Shown here: positions 9,287 through 17,504 of the stretch, piece by piece
Layout of the letters: the number at the start of each line of letters is the position of its first letter
Position numbering within the stretch: position 1 is the stretch's first letter
Assembly (NCBI GenBank): GCA_046152925.1
Contig: JBJXFX010000097.1
Span: forward strand, 1 to 48,386
Direction of reading: 5' to 3'
Length of the DNA stretch: 48,386 nucleotides
Source: CAMAUF01 sp046152925
Lineage (GTDB): Bacteria; Chloroflexota; Dehalococcoidia; Tepidiformales; Tepidiformaceae
The notes under the pieces: generated by a model
What the model was told of the DNA's origin: nothing
Database searches by the model: none
Seen by the model: the letters and a program-made list of their open reading frames with translations, nothing else
Program-made: the position numbers and the translations under genes

Positions 9287-9302
9287 CACCTTCGCCCCGC
9301 CC

Positions 9303-10601
9303 TCAGCAGCACATCCGGCGGACGATCTCGTACATCAGCTCGCAGCCCATGTTCAGGTTCTCGACCGTCAGGAACTCGTCGTTGCCATGGAACCCGGCCC
9401 GCTCTTCGGGGCTCAACAGGCAGGGGATGAACCCATAGGCCGGGATGCCTCGCGCGCGCAAGAAACGGTTGTCCGTCCCACCAACGGTCATCGTCGGCAC
9501 CACCACTGCGTCTTCCATCGTCCCCTTAACCACGCTCTCGATCGTCTGGAAAAGCTCGGTGTCCCAGGCCACAGCCTCGGGCTCCGGCTGGTTGGGCGAA
9601 TAGAGCGACACCGTGACCCGGTCGTCGTCGATCACGTTGCGCAACGTCTCTAGCCAGGCCGACTTGGTTTGACCCGGCAACAGCCGGCAGTCGACGACGG
9701 CCTCGCTCTTCGCGGGGATGACATTCGCCTTGATCCCGGCGTTCAACATCGTGACGTTGAGCGTGTTGTGGAACATCGCGTGCAGCTCTGGCGCAGCGGT
9801 GATCCGTCCGGCTAGCGCCTCCTTGTCGGCCCACTCCGGGAACAAGCCCGCCTCGTGCAGCCGGGCGAGATATGCCTCCGTCTCCGGGACGAACGTCAGG
9901 CCGCGGTCCCATTCGACGAGGCGGTTGAGCGCCTTCAAGAGGTGCACCGCCGAGTTGTCCTTGTGCGGCCGCGACCCGTGCCCAGGAGTGCCGACGGACG
10001 TGAGTTGGACCCAGCAAACGTCCTTCTCGTTCGTCGCGACGCTGAACAGCTTCGTCTCCTGGCGGCCGAACCGGCTCGTCCCCCCGCCACCCTCGCTGAG
10101 CTCGAATTCCACATCGACGACATCTGGCCGGTGTTCGCAGAGCCACTCCATGCCCCAGGTCGAGCCCGCTTCTTCATCCGGCACGGCGCAGAACACAAGG
10201 TCGCGTTTGAGCGGCCAGCCCAGCCGGTGGACCAACAAGAACGCCATGAGCTGCATGATCCCGCAGCCCTTCATGTCCACCGCCCCTCGACCATAGACAC
10301 GCCCATCGCGGACAAGCCCTTCGAACGCCGGCACGGTCCAGTACTGCGGCTCAACCGGGACAACGTCCGTGTGGTTGCAAAGCATCAGCGGGCGCTTCGA
10401 ACCGTCGCCCAAGAGCCGCGCGACGAGCACCTCGCGTTCCGGCGCCGTCTCGATGTACTCGCAAGCGATGCCCTCCCCCTCCAAGAGCGACCCGAGCCAA
10501 CGGGCGGCCGCCTTTTCCCTCCCTGGGGGATTCGAGGTGTCGATTTGGAGGTAACGGACGAAAAGGTCGAGCGCTTCGGCGAAGACGGGGGCCCAGTCCA
10601 C
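9303..10601 (-). CDS. M20-family metallopeptidase/deacylase
   Basis: 432 residues. The GTG start at 10601 is chosen because GAGGAG lies 7 nt upstream and the protein start (VDWAPVFAEALDLF) matches the family; an upstream extension to 10712 reads like non-coding sequence. Di-zinc site: H77 and D79 in CNHTDVVP, D109 in GRGAVDMKG, catalytic E143/E144 in VPDEEAGS, and a later His in GFHGNDEFL. The dimerisation-domain signature PGHGSRPHKDNSAV is present. This matches ArgE/DapE/CPG2/acylase-like hydrolases acting on N-acyl amino acids or dipeptides in the cytoplasm. The exact substrate is not decidable. It is transcribed divergently from the SDR at 10897. Confidence 0.88.
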   Translation of the reverse strand: MDWAPVFAEALDLFVRYLQIDTSNPPGREKAAARWLGSLLEGEGIACEYIETAPEREVLVARLLGDGSKRPLMLCNHTDVVPVEPQYWTVPAFEGLVRDGRVYGRGAVDMKGCGIMQLMAFLLVHRLGWPLKRDLVFCAVPDEEAGSTWGMEWLCEHRPDVVDVEFELSEGGGGTSRFGRQETKLFSVATNEKDVCWVQLTSVGTPGHGSRPHKDNSAVHLLKALNRLVEWDRGLTFVPETEAYLARLHEAGLFPEWADKEALAGRITAAPELHAMFHNTLNVTMLNAGIKANVIPAKSEAVVDCRLLPGQTKSAWLETLRNVIDDDRVTVSLYSPNQPEPEAVAWDTELFQTIESVVKGTMEDAVVVPTMTVGGTDNRFLRARGIPAYGFIPCLLSPEERAGFHGNDEFLTVENLNMGCELMYEIVRRMCC

Positions 10602-10657
10602 GTGCGTGCTCCTCGGGGGAGTTGGCGCGATTCTACGCGCCGCCGCGGAGGAACGAA

Positions 10658-10703
10658 CCACCAAAGCATGCAGCCTGCGCCCAGGACTGCATGCTTTTGG
10701 TGG
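10658..10703. repeat. Inverted repeat in the peptidase/SDR divergent gap
   Basis: Arms of about 16 bp (CCACCAAAGCATGCAG and CTGCATGCTTTTGGTGG, one extra T) are separated by 13 nt. The 295-nt gap between starts 10601 and 10897 otherwise shows only a -10-like TATGCT. The repeat could be an operator or an RNA hairpin. Confidence 0.5.
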
Positions 10704-10865
10704 CCAGACCACACGAATGCGGTCCGCACGAGCTGGATCGTGTCCGCTCCAGCCCTTCTACAGCCTGAATCACGTTCGAGGTGTATCTCCCGTGACAGCC
10801 CCCTCCGTCGTTCAGACTTCCGTAAGAAAAGTTTCCAAACGGTGGAGGCGGTCACTGCCCTGGGC

Positions 10866-10871
10866 TATGCT
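10866..10871 (+). promoter_or_regulatory. Predicted -10 box TATGCT
   Basis: TATGCT lies 25 nt before ATG 10897; the short leader carries AAGGAGG (10882-10888). Confidence 0.4.
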
Positions 10872-10896
10872 CCGGCCCACCAAGGAGGTGACGGCG

Positions 10897-11691
10897 ATGG
10901 TCAGGCTCGATGGGCGCGTGGCAGTGGTGACCGGCGGAGGTCGCGGGATCGGCCGCGGCATCGCCGAAGTCCTCGTCCGCGAAGGGGCGACGGTCGTCAT
11001 CGCCGATATCGACCTCGCGAACGCCGAACGCTCCGCGGCCGAACTCACGGCCGCCGGCCGCCGCGTCTCCGTCGTCCGCTGCGACGTGACAGATGGCGAA
11101 TCCACGCAACACGCGGTCGATTTGGCCATCGCGCAGCACGGCCGCGTCCACATCATCGTGAACAACGCTGGCGTCGTCGGCAAACACGTCGGTGGCAGCC
11201 AGATCGACGAGGCGGACTTCGACTGGTGCTACGAGGTCAACGTCAAAGGCATCTGGCTGATGACAAAGGCCGTCGTGCCGCACTTCAAGAACAGCGGTGG
11301 CGGCCGCGTCGTGAACATCGCCTCGATCGCCGGGCGCACCGGCGGGGCCGGGATGGCGCACTACAACGCCTCCAAAGCCGCCGCCATCAACCTGACTCGG
11401 TCCCTCGCGATCGACCTCGGCCCGTCGAACGTCAACGTCAACGCCGTCTGCCCGGGTCTGCTCTGGACCGACATGTGGCGCTCGCTGGAGGGCATGTTCA
11501 ACCGCACGGCCGACCCCGATGTGGTCGAACGCCGCGCCCTGTTCGAAAGCTACCTCGCACAACATTGCCCGCTTCGCCGCGAACAAACGCCCGAGGACAT
11601 TGGCAACGCCGTCGCCTTCTTCGCCAGCGACGACGCAAAGAACATCACGGGCCAGTCCCTGAACGTCGACGGCGGCATCGAGATGGACTGA
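10897..11691 (+). CDS. SDR-family NAD(P)-dependent oxidoreductase
   Basis: 264 residues, classical short-chain dehydrogenase size. Dinucleotide motif TGGGRGIG (12-19), NNAG at 89-92, and catalytic S143, Y156 and K160 (HYNASK). The terminal 'GQSLNVDGG' is typical of FabG-like and sugar/alcohol dehydrogenases. D37 in VIADIDL after beta-2 favours NAD over NADP. AAGGAGG is 8 nt before ATG. The substrate is unknown. An 'MWRSLEGMFNRTADPD' insertion before the C-terminus is the substrate-lid region. Confidence 0.9.
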   Translation: MVRLDGRVAVVTGGGRGIGRGIAEVLVREGATVVIADIDLANAERSAAELTAAGRRVSVVRCDVTDGESTQHAVDLAIAQHGRVHIIVNNAGVVGKHVGGSQIDEADFDWCYEVNVKGIWLMTKAVVPHFKNSGGGRVVNIASIAGRTGGAGMAHYNASKAAAINLTRSLAIDLGPSNVNVNAVCPGLLWTDMWRSLEGMFNRTADPDVVERRALFESYLAQHCPLRREQTPEDIGNAVAFFASDDAKNITGQSLNVDGGIEMD

Positions 11692-11780
11692 GCACAGGTG
11701 GTAGCGGCCCCACCCCTCGCTCCGGCACAATAGAAGGCCCGGCGGAGCGGCGCCGGACTTGCCGAGGAGGCCCGCGGACC

Positions 11781-13055
11781 ATGCGCGTGGCACAAATCTC
11801 AGCCCACACCAGCCCCCTCGCGCCCCTCGGCGGCCGCGAGACCGGCGGGATGAACGTCTACGTCCTCGAGCTCTCGCGCGAACTCGCCCGGATCGGCTTC
11901 GATGTCGACATCTTCACCCGCCTCGATGGCGAGCTTCCCCGCGTCCAGGAGATCGCGCCCCACCTCCGCCTCGTCCGCATCGAAGCCGGCCCCGGCGAGC
12001 CTATCGAAAAAGAGGCGATCGTCAACCACCTCCCCGAGTTCGCCCGCAACCTGCGGACGTTCGCGCAGAGCGCCGGCGGCTACGACGTCGTCCACAGCCA
12101 TTACTGGCAGAGCGGCTGGGCGGGCGGCATCCTCGCCCGCGACCTCGAAGCCCCACACACGGTCATGTTTCATACGCTTGGCGAGGTCAAGAACCGCGCC
12201 CGGATCAGTGAACAAGAGCCCGTCCTTCGCATCCGCCACGAGCGCACCGTCGTCCGCCGGGCGACCGCGATCCTCACGGCCAGCGACCACGAGCGCGGCC
12301 TCCTCCAACGCTACTACGGCGCGGAGCCAGCCAAGCTCCACACCATCCCCTGCGGCGTCGACCTCGACCTCTTCACGCCCCGCGACCGGGATGCCAGCCG
12401 CCAAGCCCTCGCCCTCGACGGTGAGCGGCCCGTCATCCTCTGGGTCGGCCGCCTCGAAAAGCTCAAGGGCGTCGATGTCCTGATCAGCGCCGCGGCCCAG
12501 CTTGAACGTCGCGATTTCACCCTCCTCATCGTCGGCGGCGACGACCGCGCATCGAGCCTTCGCCACGAGCTCGAACGCCAGGCGCGGGATTTCGGCATCG
12601 AGGCGAACGTCCGCTTCGAAGGCGCCGTCGCCCACGACGACTTGCCCACCTACTACAGCGCCGCCGACCTCTGTGTCGTGCCGAGCTACTACGAAAGCTT
12701 TGGCCTCGTCGCCGTCGAAGCGATGGCCTGTGGGACGCCAGTCGTCGCCTCGCGCGTCGGCGGCCTCGTCTCAACCGTGGTCGATGGCGTCACCGGCTTC
12801 CTGATCCCGTGGCGCTGTCCGGAGCCCTTCGCCGAGAAGATGGAGCTGCTGCTCGCTAACCCAGAGCTGCGCGCGAACTTCAGCGCCGCCGCCCGCCGCT
12901 CCGTCGAACGCTTCCGCTGGAGCCGGATAGGCGCCGACATGGCGTCCTTCTATGAACACCTCTTCCGTGACCACTGGACCGGCCCCGCCGCGAAGCGCAC
13001 GGGATTCGGGCACGAAGCCTACGAAGCGGCGATCCTCGCTGGCGGCCTGCCCTAA
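11781..13055 (+). CDS. GT4-family glycosyltransferase, MshA/sucrose-synthase-like
   Basis: 424 residues with two Rossmann domains. The N-terminus (MRVAQISAHTSPLAPLGG, then GGMNVYVLELSRELA) matches the UDP-binding opening of D-inositol-3-phosphate glycosyltransferase and sucrose-phosphate synthases. VHSHYWQSGW gives the conserved His/Trp loop, and PCGVDLDLFTP, WVGRLEKLKGVDVLI and the donor-binding E-x7-E in ESFGLVAVEAMACGTPVV complete the family core. It is a retaining transferase from a nucleotide sugar. Whether it makes mycothiol precursors, sucrose/mannosyl compounds or a glycolipid is undecided, as no partner genes (mshB/C/D) are nearby. GAGGAGG lies 10 nt before ATG. Confidence 0.88.
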   Translation: MRVAQISAHTSPLAPLGGRETGGMNVYVLELSRELARIGFDVDIFTRLDGELPRVQEIAPHLRLVRIEAGPGEPIEKEAIVNHLPEFARNLRTFAQSAGGYDVVHSHYWQSGWAGGILARDLEAPHTVMFHTLGEVKNRARISEQEPVLRIRHERTVVRRATAILTASDHERGLLQRYYGAEPAKLHTIPCGVDLDLFTPRDRDASRQALALDGERPVILWVGRLEKLKGVDVLISAAAQLERRDFTLLIVGGDDRASSLRHELERQARDFGIEANVRFEGAVAHDDLPTYYSAADLCVVPSYYESFGLVAVEAMACGTPVVASRVGGLVSTVVDGVTGFLIPWRCPEPFAEKMELLLANPELRANFSAAARRSVERFRWSRIGADMASFYEHLFRDHWTGPAAKRTGFGHEAYEAAILAGGLP

Positions 13056-13099
13056 GCCCGCCCCAGCGCGTATGGCCGCCGCATAGGGCAACCCGTCGC

Positions 13100-13105
13100 T
13101 ACCCT
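13100..13105 (+). promoter_or_regulatory. -10 box TACCCT, leaderless corA-like promoter
   Basis: TACCCT, then 6 nt (tcccct), then ATG 13112. No Shine-Dalgarno. Confidence 0.5.
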
Positions 13106-13111
13106 TCCCCT

Positions 13112-14038
13112 ATGGATGTCTGGTCATACGACGGTGAGCGCTGGCACGCCGGCGATTCGCCCTTCGCCGCCTACCGCTGGTTCCGCCCCCACAATGTGGT
13201 CGACCTTGAAGTGCTCGCCGAACGCTTCCACCTCCACCCGCTCGCCATCGACGCGGCGACCCACGGCGATCTCCACAGCCCGCGCGTCGACCGCTTCCCC
13301 GGCCACCTCTATCTGACGATGGTCGCCGTCGTCCCGGCCGAACCCGAACCGCGGCTCGAAGAGGTCGACGTCTTCCTTGGCCCTGGGTTCCTGATCAGCT
13401 TTAGCGAAACCCCGGTCCCCGAGCTCGACGACCTCGCCACCGCCATCGGGGCGAGCCGGCCCATCCGGAGCGGGCTCGATGGCCTCCTCTACGAGATCGC
13501 CGACCGCCTCGTGGACGGCGTCATGCCCGAGGTCAACCTCCTCGCCGACCGGCTGGACGGGCTCGAAGAGCGCGCCCTCGACCACCCGGAGGACGCGGGG
13601 CTTTCGCGGGCGGTCGTCGGCGTCCGGGCGCGGGCCGGGCAGATCCGGCGGTTCCTCGGCCCCGAGCTCGCCGCGATCCAGCGGCTGAGCCGCGGGGAGT
13701 TCGAGGAGATTACCGAACCGAACCGGCTCTACTTCCGCGACGTCTACGACCACCTCGTCCGCGTCGACATCTCACTGGAAGCGGTGCGCGAAGACGCCGA
13801 GGTCGTGCTGAGCACCTACCTCAGCGCAGTGAACAACCGGATGAGCGAGGTGATGAAGGTGCTCTCGGTGGTGGCGGCGCTCGCCCTTCCCGCAAACGTG
13901 ATCGCGGGCATCTTCGGGACCAACTTCGACGTTGTGCCGGGGCTGCACAGCGCGTGGGGCTTCGGGAGCATGCTCCTGGCGATGGGAGCCATCGCCGTGA
14001 CGATGGCGCTCTACTTCCGCCGGAAGGGTTGGTGGTGA
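13112..14038 (+). CDS. CorA-like divalent cation channel with altered GMN motif
   Basis: 308 residues: a cytoplasmic alpha/beta N-domain, a long helical stalk (about 150-240), then TM1 ending in the selectivity motif and TM2 near the C-terminus. The signature expected as (Y/F)GMN reads F268-G-T-N271 (GIFGTNFD), so Thr replaces the Met of the selectivity filter. The C-terminal FRRKGWW is a typical basic tail. The family transports Mg2+, Co2+ or Zn2+ as a pentamer; with GTN the ion preference is uncertain. Convergent with the M23 protein, with a shared hairpin between them. Confidence 0.85.
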   Translation: MDVWSYDGERWHAGDSPFAAYRWFRPHNVVDLEVLAERFHLHPLAIDAATHGDLHSPRVDRFPGHLYLTMVAVVPAEPEPRLEEVDVFLGPGFLISFSETPVPELDDLATAIGASRPIRSGLDGLLYEIADRLVDGVMPEVNLLADRLDGLEERALDHPEDAGLSRAVVGVRARAGQIRRFLGPELAAIQRLSRGEFEEITEPNRLYFRDVYDHLVRVDISLEAVREDAEVVLSTYLSAVNNRMSEVMKVLSVVAALALPANVIAGIFGTNFDVVPGLHSAWGFGSMLLAMGAIAVTMALYFRRKGWW

Positions 14039-14055
14039 TGGGGGGAGACAACGCT

Positions 14056-14087
14056 CGGGACCGTTGCCCGACTGAGCAACGGCCCCG
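14056..14087. terminator. Bidirectional terminator hairpin between convergent genes
   Basis: Stem CCGTTGC/GCAACGG (14061-14067/14076-14082) is extended by CGGG/CCCG around a bulge. It lies in the 75-nt gap between the stops at 14038 (+) and 14114 (-). Confidence 0.55.
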
Positions 14088-14113
14088 GAGCGGTAGGTGA
14101 TGGCCTCGGATGG

Positions 14114-15544
14114 CTATCGAGCCGATTCGAACCCCTGCTGCCCGCTCTCGCTAGCACCGGCGGAGGGAGTCACGGCGGAAGCAGGGAGCTCCGACGCCCC
14201 TGTCACGGTCACCCCTTCCGACGTCGCTGAGACACAACCCTCACTCAGGCTAACGTACAGCGACGAGATGCTGTTGTTCAAAGAAGGGCCAGCCGATGAG
14301 CCCCACGCCCAGTCCTGAAGGTTCGCGAAGTCGGCGTATCCCGGGAAGATCTGCCCACCTGGTTGACCCGCGTATGGGTTGTTCCACACCTTCACAATCC
14401 CGCACTCGCCGAGCGACCTCAGGAGCTTGATCGAACTCGCCTTGTTGTCAAAGCCGATGGTCGTGAAATCCGCCACGTACCCCTCGCCAAAGTCGCGGCA
14501 CTCTCCACCGTAGTTGGGTTCATCGCACAGCCTCACGACGGCAGGCGGCGCCTTGGCGGCTTTGAAGGAGAAGTCAACCATCACCCACCCTGTTGGCAGC
14601 AATGACCGCATCTGGACCCAGACGGTTTTGCCGTTCGTAGGGATGTTGCTCACGACCTGCGAATTGCCACTCACCCAGTTGTTGAAAACGTCGTTCTGAC
14701 CCTTCTTCGTCCCAACGAAGAGGTAGCGCGCGCTCACCTGCTGACCATCGTCCCACTTGAACGTGACCGTGCTGCCCGCGAGGCGAGATTTCGGCTTGGG
14801 GTCGATGATTTTCGACGCTACCGGGGTAGGAACTCCGGCCTGCACATCACATCGAGGATCGACCGTGTCGTACCAACAGGAGTAGGCGTTCCTATCGGTC
14901 GTCTTCGGGAAGTCGACTCCCCCAAGCTTGAAGTCGCCAGTAAAGGCGACACCAGTCCGGCCCGAGTTGCTTGGCGTCGAGTCGATGTCGCTCGTAACGG
15001 AGGGGCGCCCTTTGAACAGACTGAGATGAACGTGGCTCACTCCGTGGGCGTCCGCATAATTGTCCGCGAACGCATAACCGCCGGTAACCCGGAGCCCGAC
15101 GCTCGGCGTACTCCACTCATCGAGATGGCAATACTGCGCGTAGTAATACTTGCTGATCGAACCGGTCTCCACGTCCAAACGAACGTGGATTCCCTTTCCG
15201 GCCTTATGGTACCAGTTGCCGCTCGAATCCTTGGTATCGCCGCCACTGTCGTAGATCCGGCACTCGAAGGCTGCCCCGACGACGACCCCGCTGCCGATCG
15301 CCACGATCGGCTGTCCGCCTTGAGGCGAGTCGACGCGTTGGAAGTCGAGTCCATAGCGGTTGCCGCTCGTGTGCGTCGACCCGTTGTTGTAGCCGCTGAT
15401 GACCCGCCACGAGCCGGACTCGGGAGTGAAGGGAAGGAACAGACCTGCGCTCGCGCCATGAGCCCCTGAGGTGCGGCCAATGCCCTCGACTGGGAGCACA
15501 GTGAGCAGCGATAGCATCGCCGCGAGCAAGAGAAGTCGTTTCAT
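14114..15544 (-). CDS. Secreted M23 (LasA-like) protein with beta/gamma-crystallin domain
   Basis: 476 residues. Signal peptide at 1-20 or so (MKRLLLLAAMLSLLTVLPVE). The M23 fold covers about 35-180 with H58, D67, H140 (QYCHL) and H171/H173 (SHVHLS), the zinc/catalytic set of M23, with the first His-Asp spacing longer than lysostaphin and more like LasA. Residues 245-330 look like a fibronectin-type domain. A beta/gamma-crystallin domain at about 337-433 carries two canonical Ca2+ signatures, DNKASS (366-371) and NNSISS (423-428). The likely role is a calcium-stabilised extracellular peptidase or wall-binding protein. AAAGGAG lies 8 nt before ATG. It lies directly downstream of the XRE regulator and may be its target. 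Confidence 0.82.
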   Translation of the reverse strand: MKRLLLLAAMLSLLTVLPVEGIGRTSGAHGASAGLFLPFTPESGSWRVISGYNNGSTHTSGNRYGLDFQRVDSPQGGQPIVAIGSGVVVGAAFECRIYDSGGDTKDSSGNWYHKAGKGIHVRLDVETGSISKYYYAQYCHLDEWSTPSVGLRVTGGYAFADNYADAHGVSHVHLSLFKGRPSVTSDIDSTPSNSGRTGVAFTGDFKLGGVDFPKTTDRNAYSCWYDTVDPRCDVQAGVPTPVASKIIDPKPKSRLAGSTVTFKWDDGQQVSARYLFVGTKKGQNDVFNNWVSGNSQVVSNIPTNGKTVWVQMRSLLPTGWVMVDFSFKAAKAPPAVVRLCDEPNYGGECRDFGEGYVADFTTIGFDNKASSIKLLRSLGECGIVKVWNNPYAGQPGGQIFPGYADFANLQDWAWGSSAGPSLNNSISSLYVSLSEGCVSATSEGVTVTGASELPASAVTPSAGASESGQQGFESAR

Positions 15545-15621
15545 GGCGCGCGTCTCCTTTGCCGCTCGCACGCGGGCGTTCAGCGGCGTGGGTACTCTGC
15601 GCGGTTGAGGCGCAGTCTTCG

Positions 15622-15654
15622 AGGCCCCCAACCCTACTTCCGTACAACTTCCAG
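15622..15654. repeat. 33-bp repeat, copy A
   Basis: AGGCCCC-N7-ACTTCCGTACAACTTCCAG recurs at 17432-17464 with about 25 of 33 identities. This copy overlaps the last codons (LEVVRK, stop) of the regulator and lies about 80 nt upstream of the M23 gene. Confidence 0.5.
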
Positions 15655-17373
15655 CAATTCCCACGTGTCCGCGTCGGCAGGATGCAGCTCGATCGCCCAG
15701 TACGGGTCGATCATCGCGTTCCAGGGGATGATCACCACGTTGAACGCGAGCCGCCGGGCTGTGCCACCCCAGCCCATCGCGAACGTCACCCGCGCTCCGC
15801 GCCGGTGCGAGGGGTTCGCCCGCCACGCCTCCCGTACATCGCTGAGCGTGGCGCGGCTTCGCCCAGCCTCCACCTCCCGCTCGCGGACATGCTGGATCAC
15901 CTCGCTGAAGTACCCGTCGTCCTTCTCGGGCGGCTCTACGCCGGGCGGCGCGGCGTAGATCTCAAGGTCCTTGGGGAAGATCTTGCCCACCACGGCCGAC
16001 CAATCCTCGACGCCCTCTCGGAACCAGCGCTCCGTGACAATCGTCACCAGGTTCCGGGCCGGCCCTGGAGCACGGCCGCGGACATCCAGGCCGATCGCCG
16101 CGCGGCAGCGCTCGTTCGTCGCCACCACCTCGCAGCGCCCGTCGACGATCGCCGTCGGCCAGGGGAACCCGTCAATCTCGGCGGCAATCTCGGCGTCCGT
16201 CCAGTGTCTCAGCGGGGCGGCATTGACGGTATACCGGCGACCGTCAGGGTCGATTGCATACCCAAGCTGGTACGCCGACTGCTGGCTTGGTTCAACCCGG
16301 ACTCCGGCGGCGTCGCGCACCGCGTTGAGCGTCGAGGCGTCGACCTCAAGCGCGCGGCCGATCTCCGCCACGGTGCCGTCGTTAATCCGCTTCGCGCCGC
16401 GCTCCATCTCCGCGATAAGGCTTTCGCTCCGGTTGACCGTCTGGGCGAGTTGCGCCTGGGTGAGACCGTGCCGTTCCCGGATGAGCCGGAGGAGCCGTCC
16501 TGCGTTCATTTCGGCCAGAGTGGCGCCGCGTCGATCGTTCCGGGCGAGCCGGTCCGCACGCCGGGCGTCCAGCCAGCGCCAGGTTTGCGCGTCCGCAGGA
16601 TGCCAATCGAAGCCACCCGTTCCGTCAAAGGCGCTCCAGGCCGTGATGGCGCAGTGAAACCGCAAGTCGACCCCGTCGCTCGTTCGCCACTTCGCCTCGA
16701 AGACATTGTGGACGCCTTCGGGGTGCGGCGACGCGGCTTCCCAGAGCTTCACGAGCTCCATATACCGATCACTGTGGTCCTGGAGGATGTCGGCGACGAG
16801 CCGCCGCATGTACGGCGTAAGGGTGCCGAAATCGTAGAGGTCGTGACCTCCGTTCTTATACATCGCCATCAAGATGGCGATGACGTCCTTCCAGTTGGTG
16901 AGCTTCTTGTTGTATCGGTCCGAGAGCGCCATCCGGAGCAGATGCCGCGCGCCTGATCCTGCAAGATCAACGCCCATGTCCAGTTCCGAAAGGTCGTTCG
17001 CGGCGTCGTTCCAAGCGACCACCTCGAACTCCTCATTCATCGCGAGACAGGGCCAGGGATAAGTGTCGATCTCCGCTTGGATTTCGCGCAGAGACCGACG
17101 ATCCTGCCGCAACGAAGGGAAGCGGTCCGGGGCGACACGCGGATAGCCCAGCCCATCGAGCCAGTCCCGCTCCTCCTCGGGCGCCACTCCGAGCGTCCGT
17201 GTCAGCGCGATCAAGTGCTCACGCACCGGCGTGCGATGCCCAAGGTCGCTTATGTCCCGCTCCCAGTTGATCACCGCGAACTTGGTGACGCCGATCGCGT
17301 CAGCAAGCTGCTGCTGCGTCATGCGTGCGGCGACGCGCGCCGCCTTCACGCGAGGCCCCAGATTAAAGGCCAT
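15634..17373 (-). CDS. XRE regulator with tandem HTH-MmyB units
   Basis: 579 residues, about twice the family norm (about 280). First HTH at about 5-70 (TQQQLADAIGVTKFAVINWE), followed by an MmyB-like ligand-binding domain at about 100-268 (DTYPWPCLAMNEEFEVVAWN through WHPADAQTWRWL). Second HTH at 289-345 (LTQAQLAQTVNRSESLIAEME) and a second MmyB-like domain at about 396-577 (DGFPWPTAIVDGRCEVVATN through ELHPADADTWELLEVV). It is therefore an internal duplication in one chain. MmyB-type domains bind small ligands, fatty acids in some members. GGAGGG lies 7 nt before ATG. The M23/crystallin gene follows 89 nt downstream on the same strand. Autoregulation is plausible. Confidence 0.85.
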   Translation of the reverse strand: MAFNLGPRVKAARVAARMTQQQLADAIGVTKFAVINWERDISDLGHRTPVREHLIALTRTLGVAPEEERDWLDGLGYPRVAPDRFPSLRQDRRSLREIQAEIDTYPWPCLAMNEEFEVVAWNDAANDLSELDMGVDLAGSGARHLLRMALSDRYNKKLTNWKDVIAILMAMYKNGGHDLYDFGTLTPYMRRLVADILQDHSDRYMELVKLWEAASPHPEGVHNVFEAKWRTSDGVDLRFHCAITAWSAFDGTGGFDWHPADAQTWRWLDARRADRLARNDRRGATLAEMNAGRLLRLIRERHGLTQAQLAQTVNRSESLIAEMERGAKRINDGTVAEIGRALEVDASTLNAVRDAAGVRVEPSQQSAYQLGYAIDPDGRRYTVNAAPLRHWTDAEIAAEIDGFPWPTAIVDGRCEVVATNERCRAAIGLDVRGRAPGPARNLVTIVTERWFREGVEDWSAVVGKIFPKDLEIYAAPPGVEPPEKDDGYFSEVIQHVREREVEAGRSRATLSDVREAWRANPSHRRGARVTFAMGWGGTARRLAFNVVIIPWNAMIDPYWAIELHPADADTWELLEVVRK

Positions 17374-17431
17374 GCTCCGCCCTCCACCGCTCGGTCAAGG
17401 GAAGTTCTACCGTCCGGACTGAGCCTCTGCC

Positions 17432-17464
17432 AGGCCCCAGAGGCGACTTCTGTACAACTTCGAG
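17432..17464. repeat. 33-bp repeat, copy B
   Basis: Copy of the element at 15622-15654, located 59-91 nt upstream of the regulator start. In the minus direction it can be read as LEVVQK, echoing the regulator C-terminus LEVVRK, so it may be a relic of another gene copy rather than an operator. Confidence 0.45.
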
Positions 17465-17504
17465 CCTCCAAACAAGGCGTCGGGGCATGTTCGAGGCAAC
17501 GGGC

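Noticed and set aside
9855..11780. Upstream in-frame extension of the glycosyltransferase
   Set aside because: It crosses the M20 and SDR genes in a low-complexity Arg-rich frame; the true start has GAGGAGG and the MRVAQISAHTSP opening.
14120..14145. tRNA-like T-loop sequence GGGTTCGAATC on the minus strand
   Set aside because: It encodes the last residues (QQGFESAR) of the M23 protein, and no acceptor, D or anticodon arms fit around it.
15340..15375. Apparent loss of the first zinc His in the M23 domain (RYGLD)
   Set aside because: H58 with a longer His-Asp spacing, as in LasA-type enzymes, fills the role.
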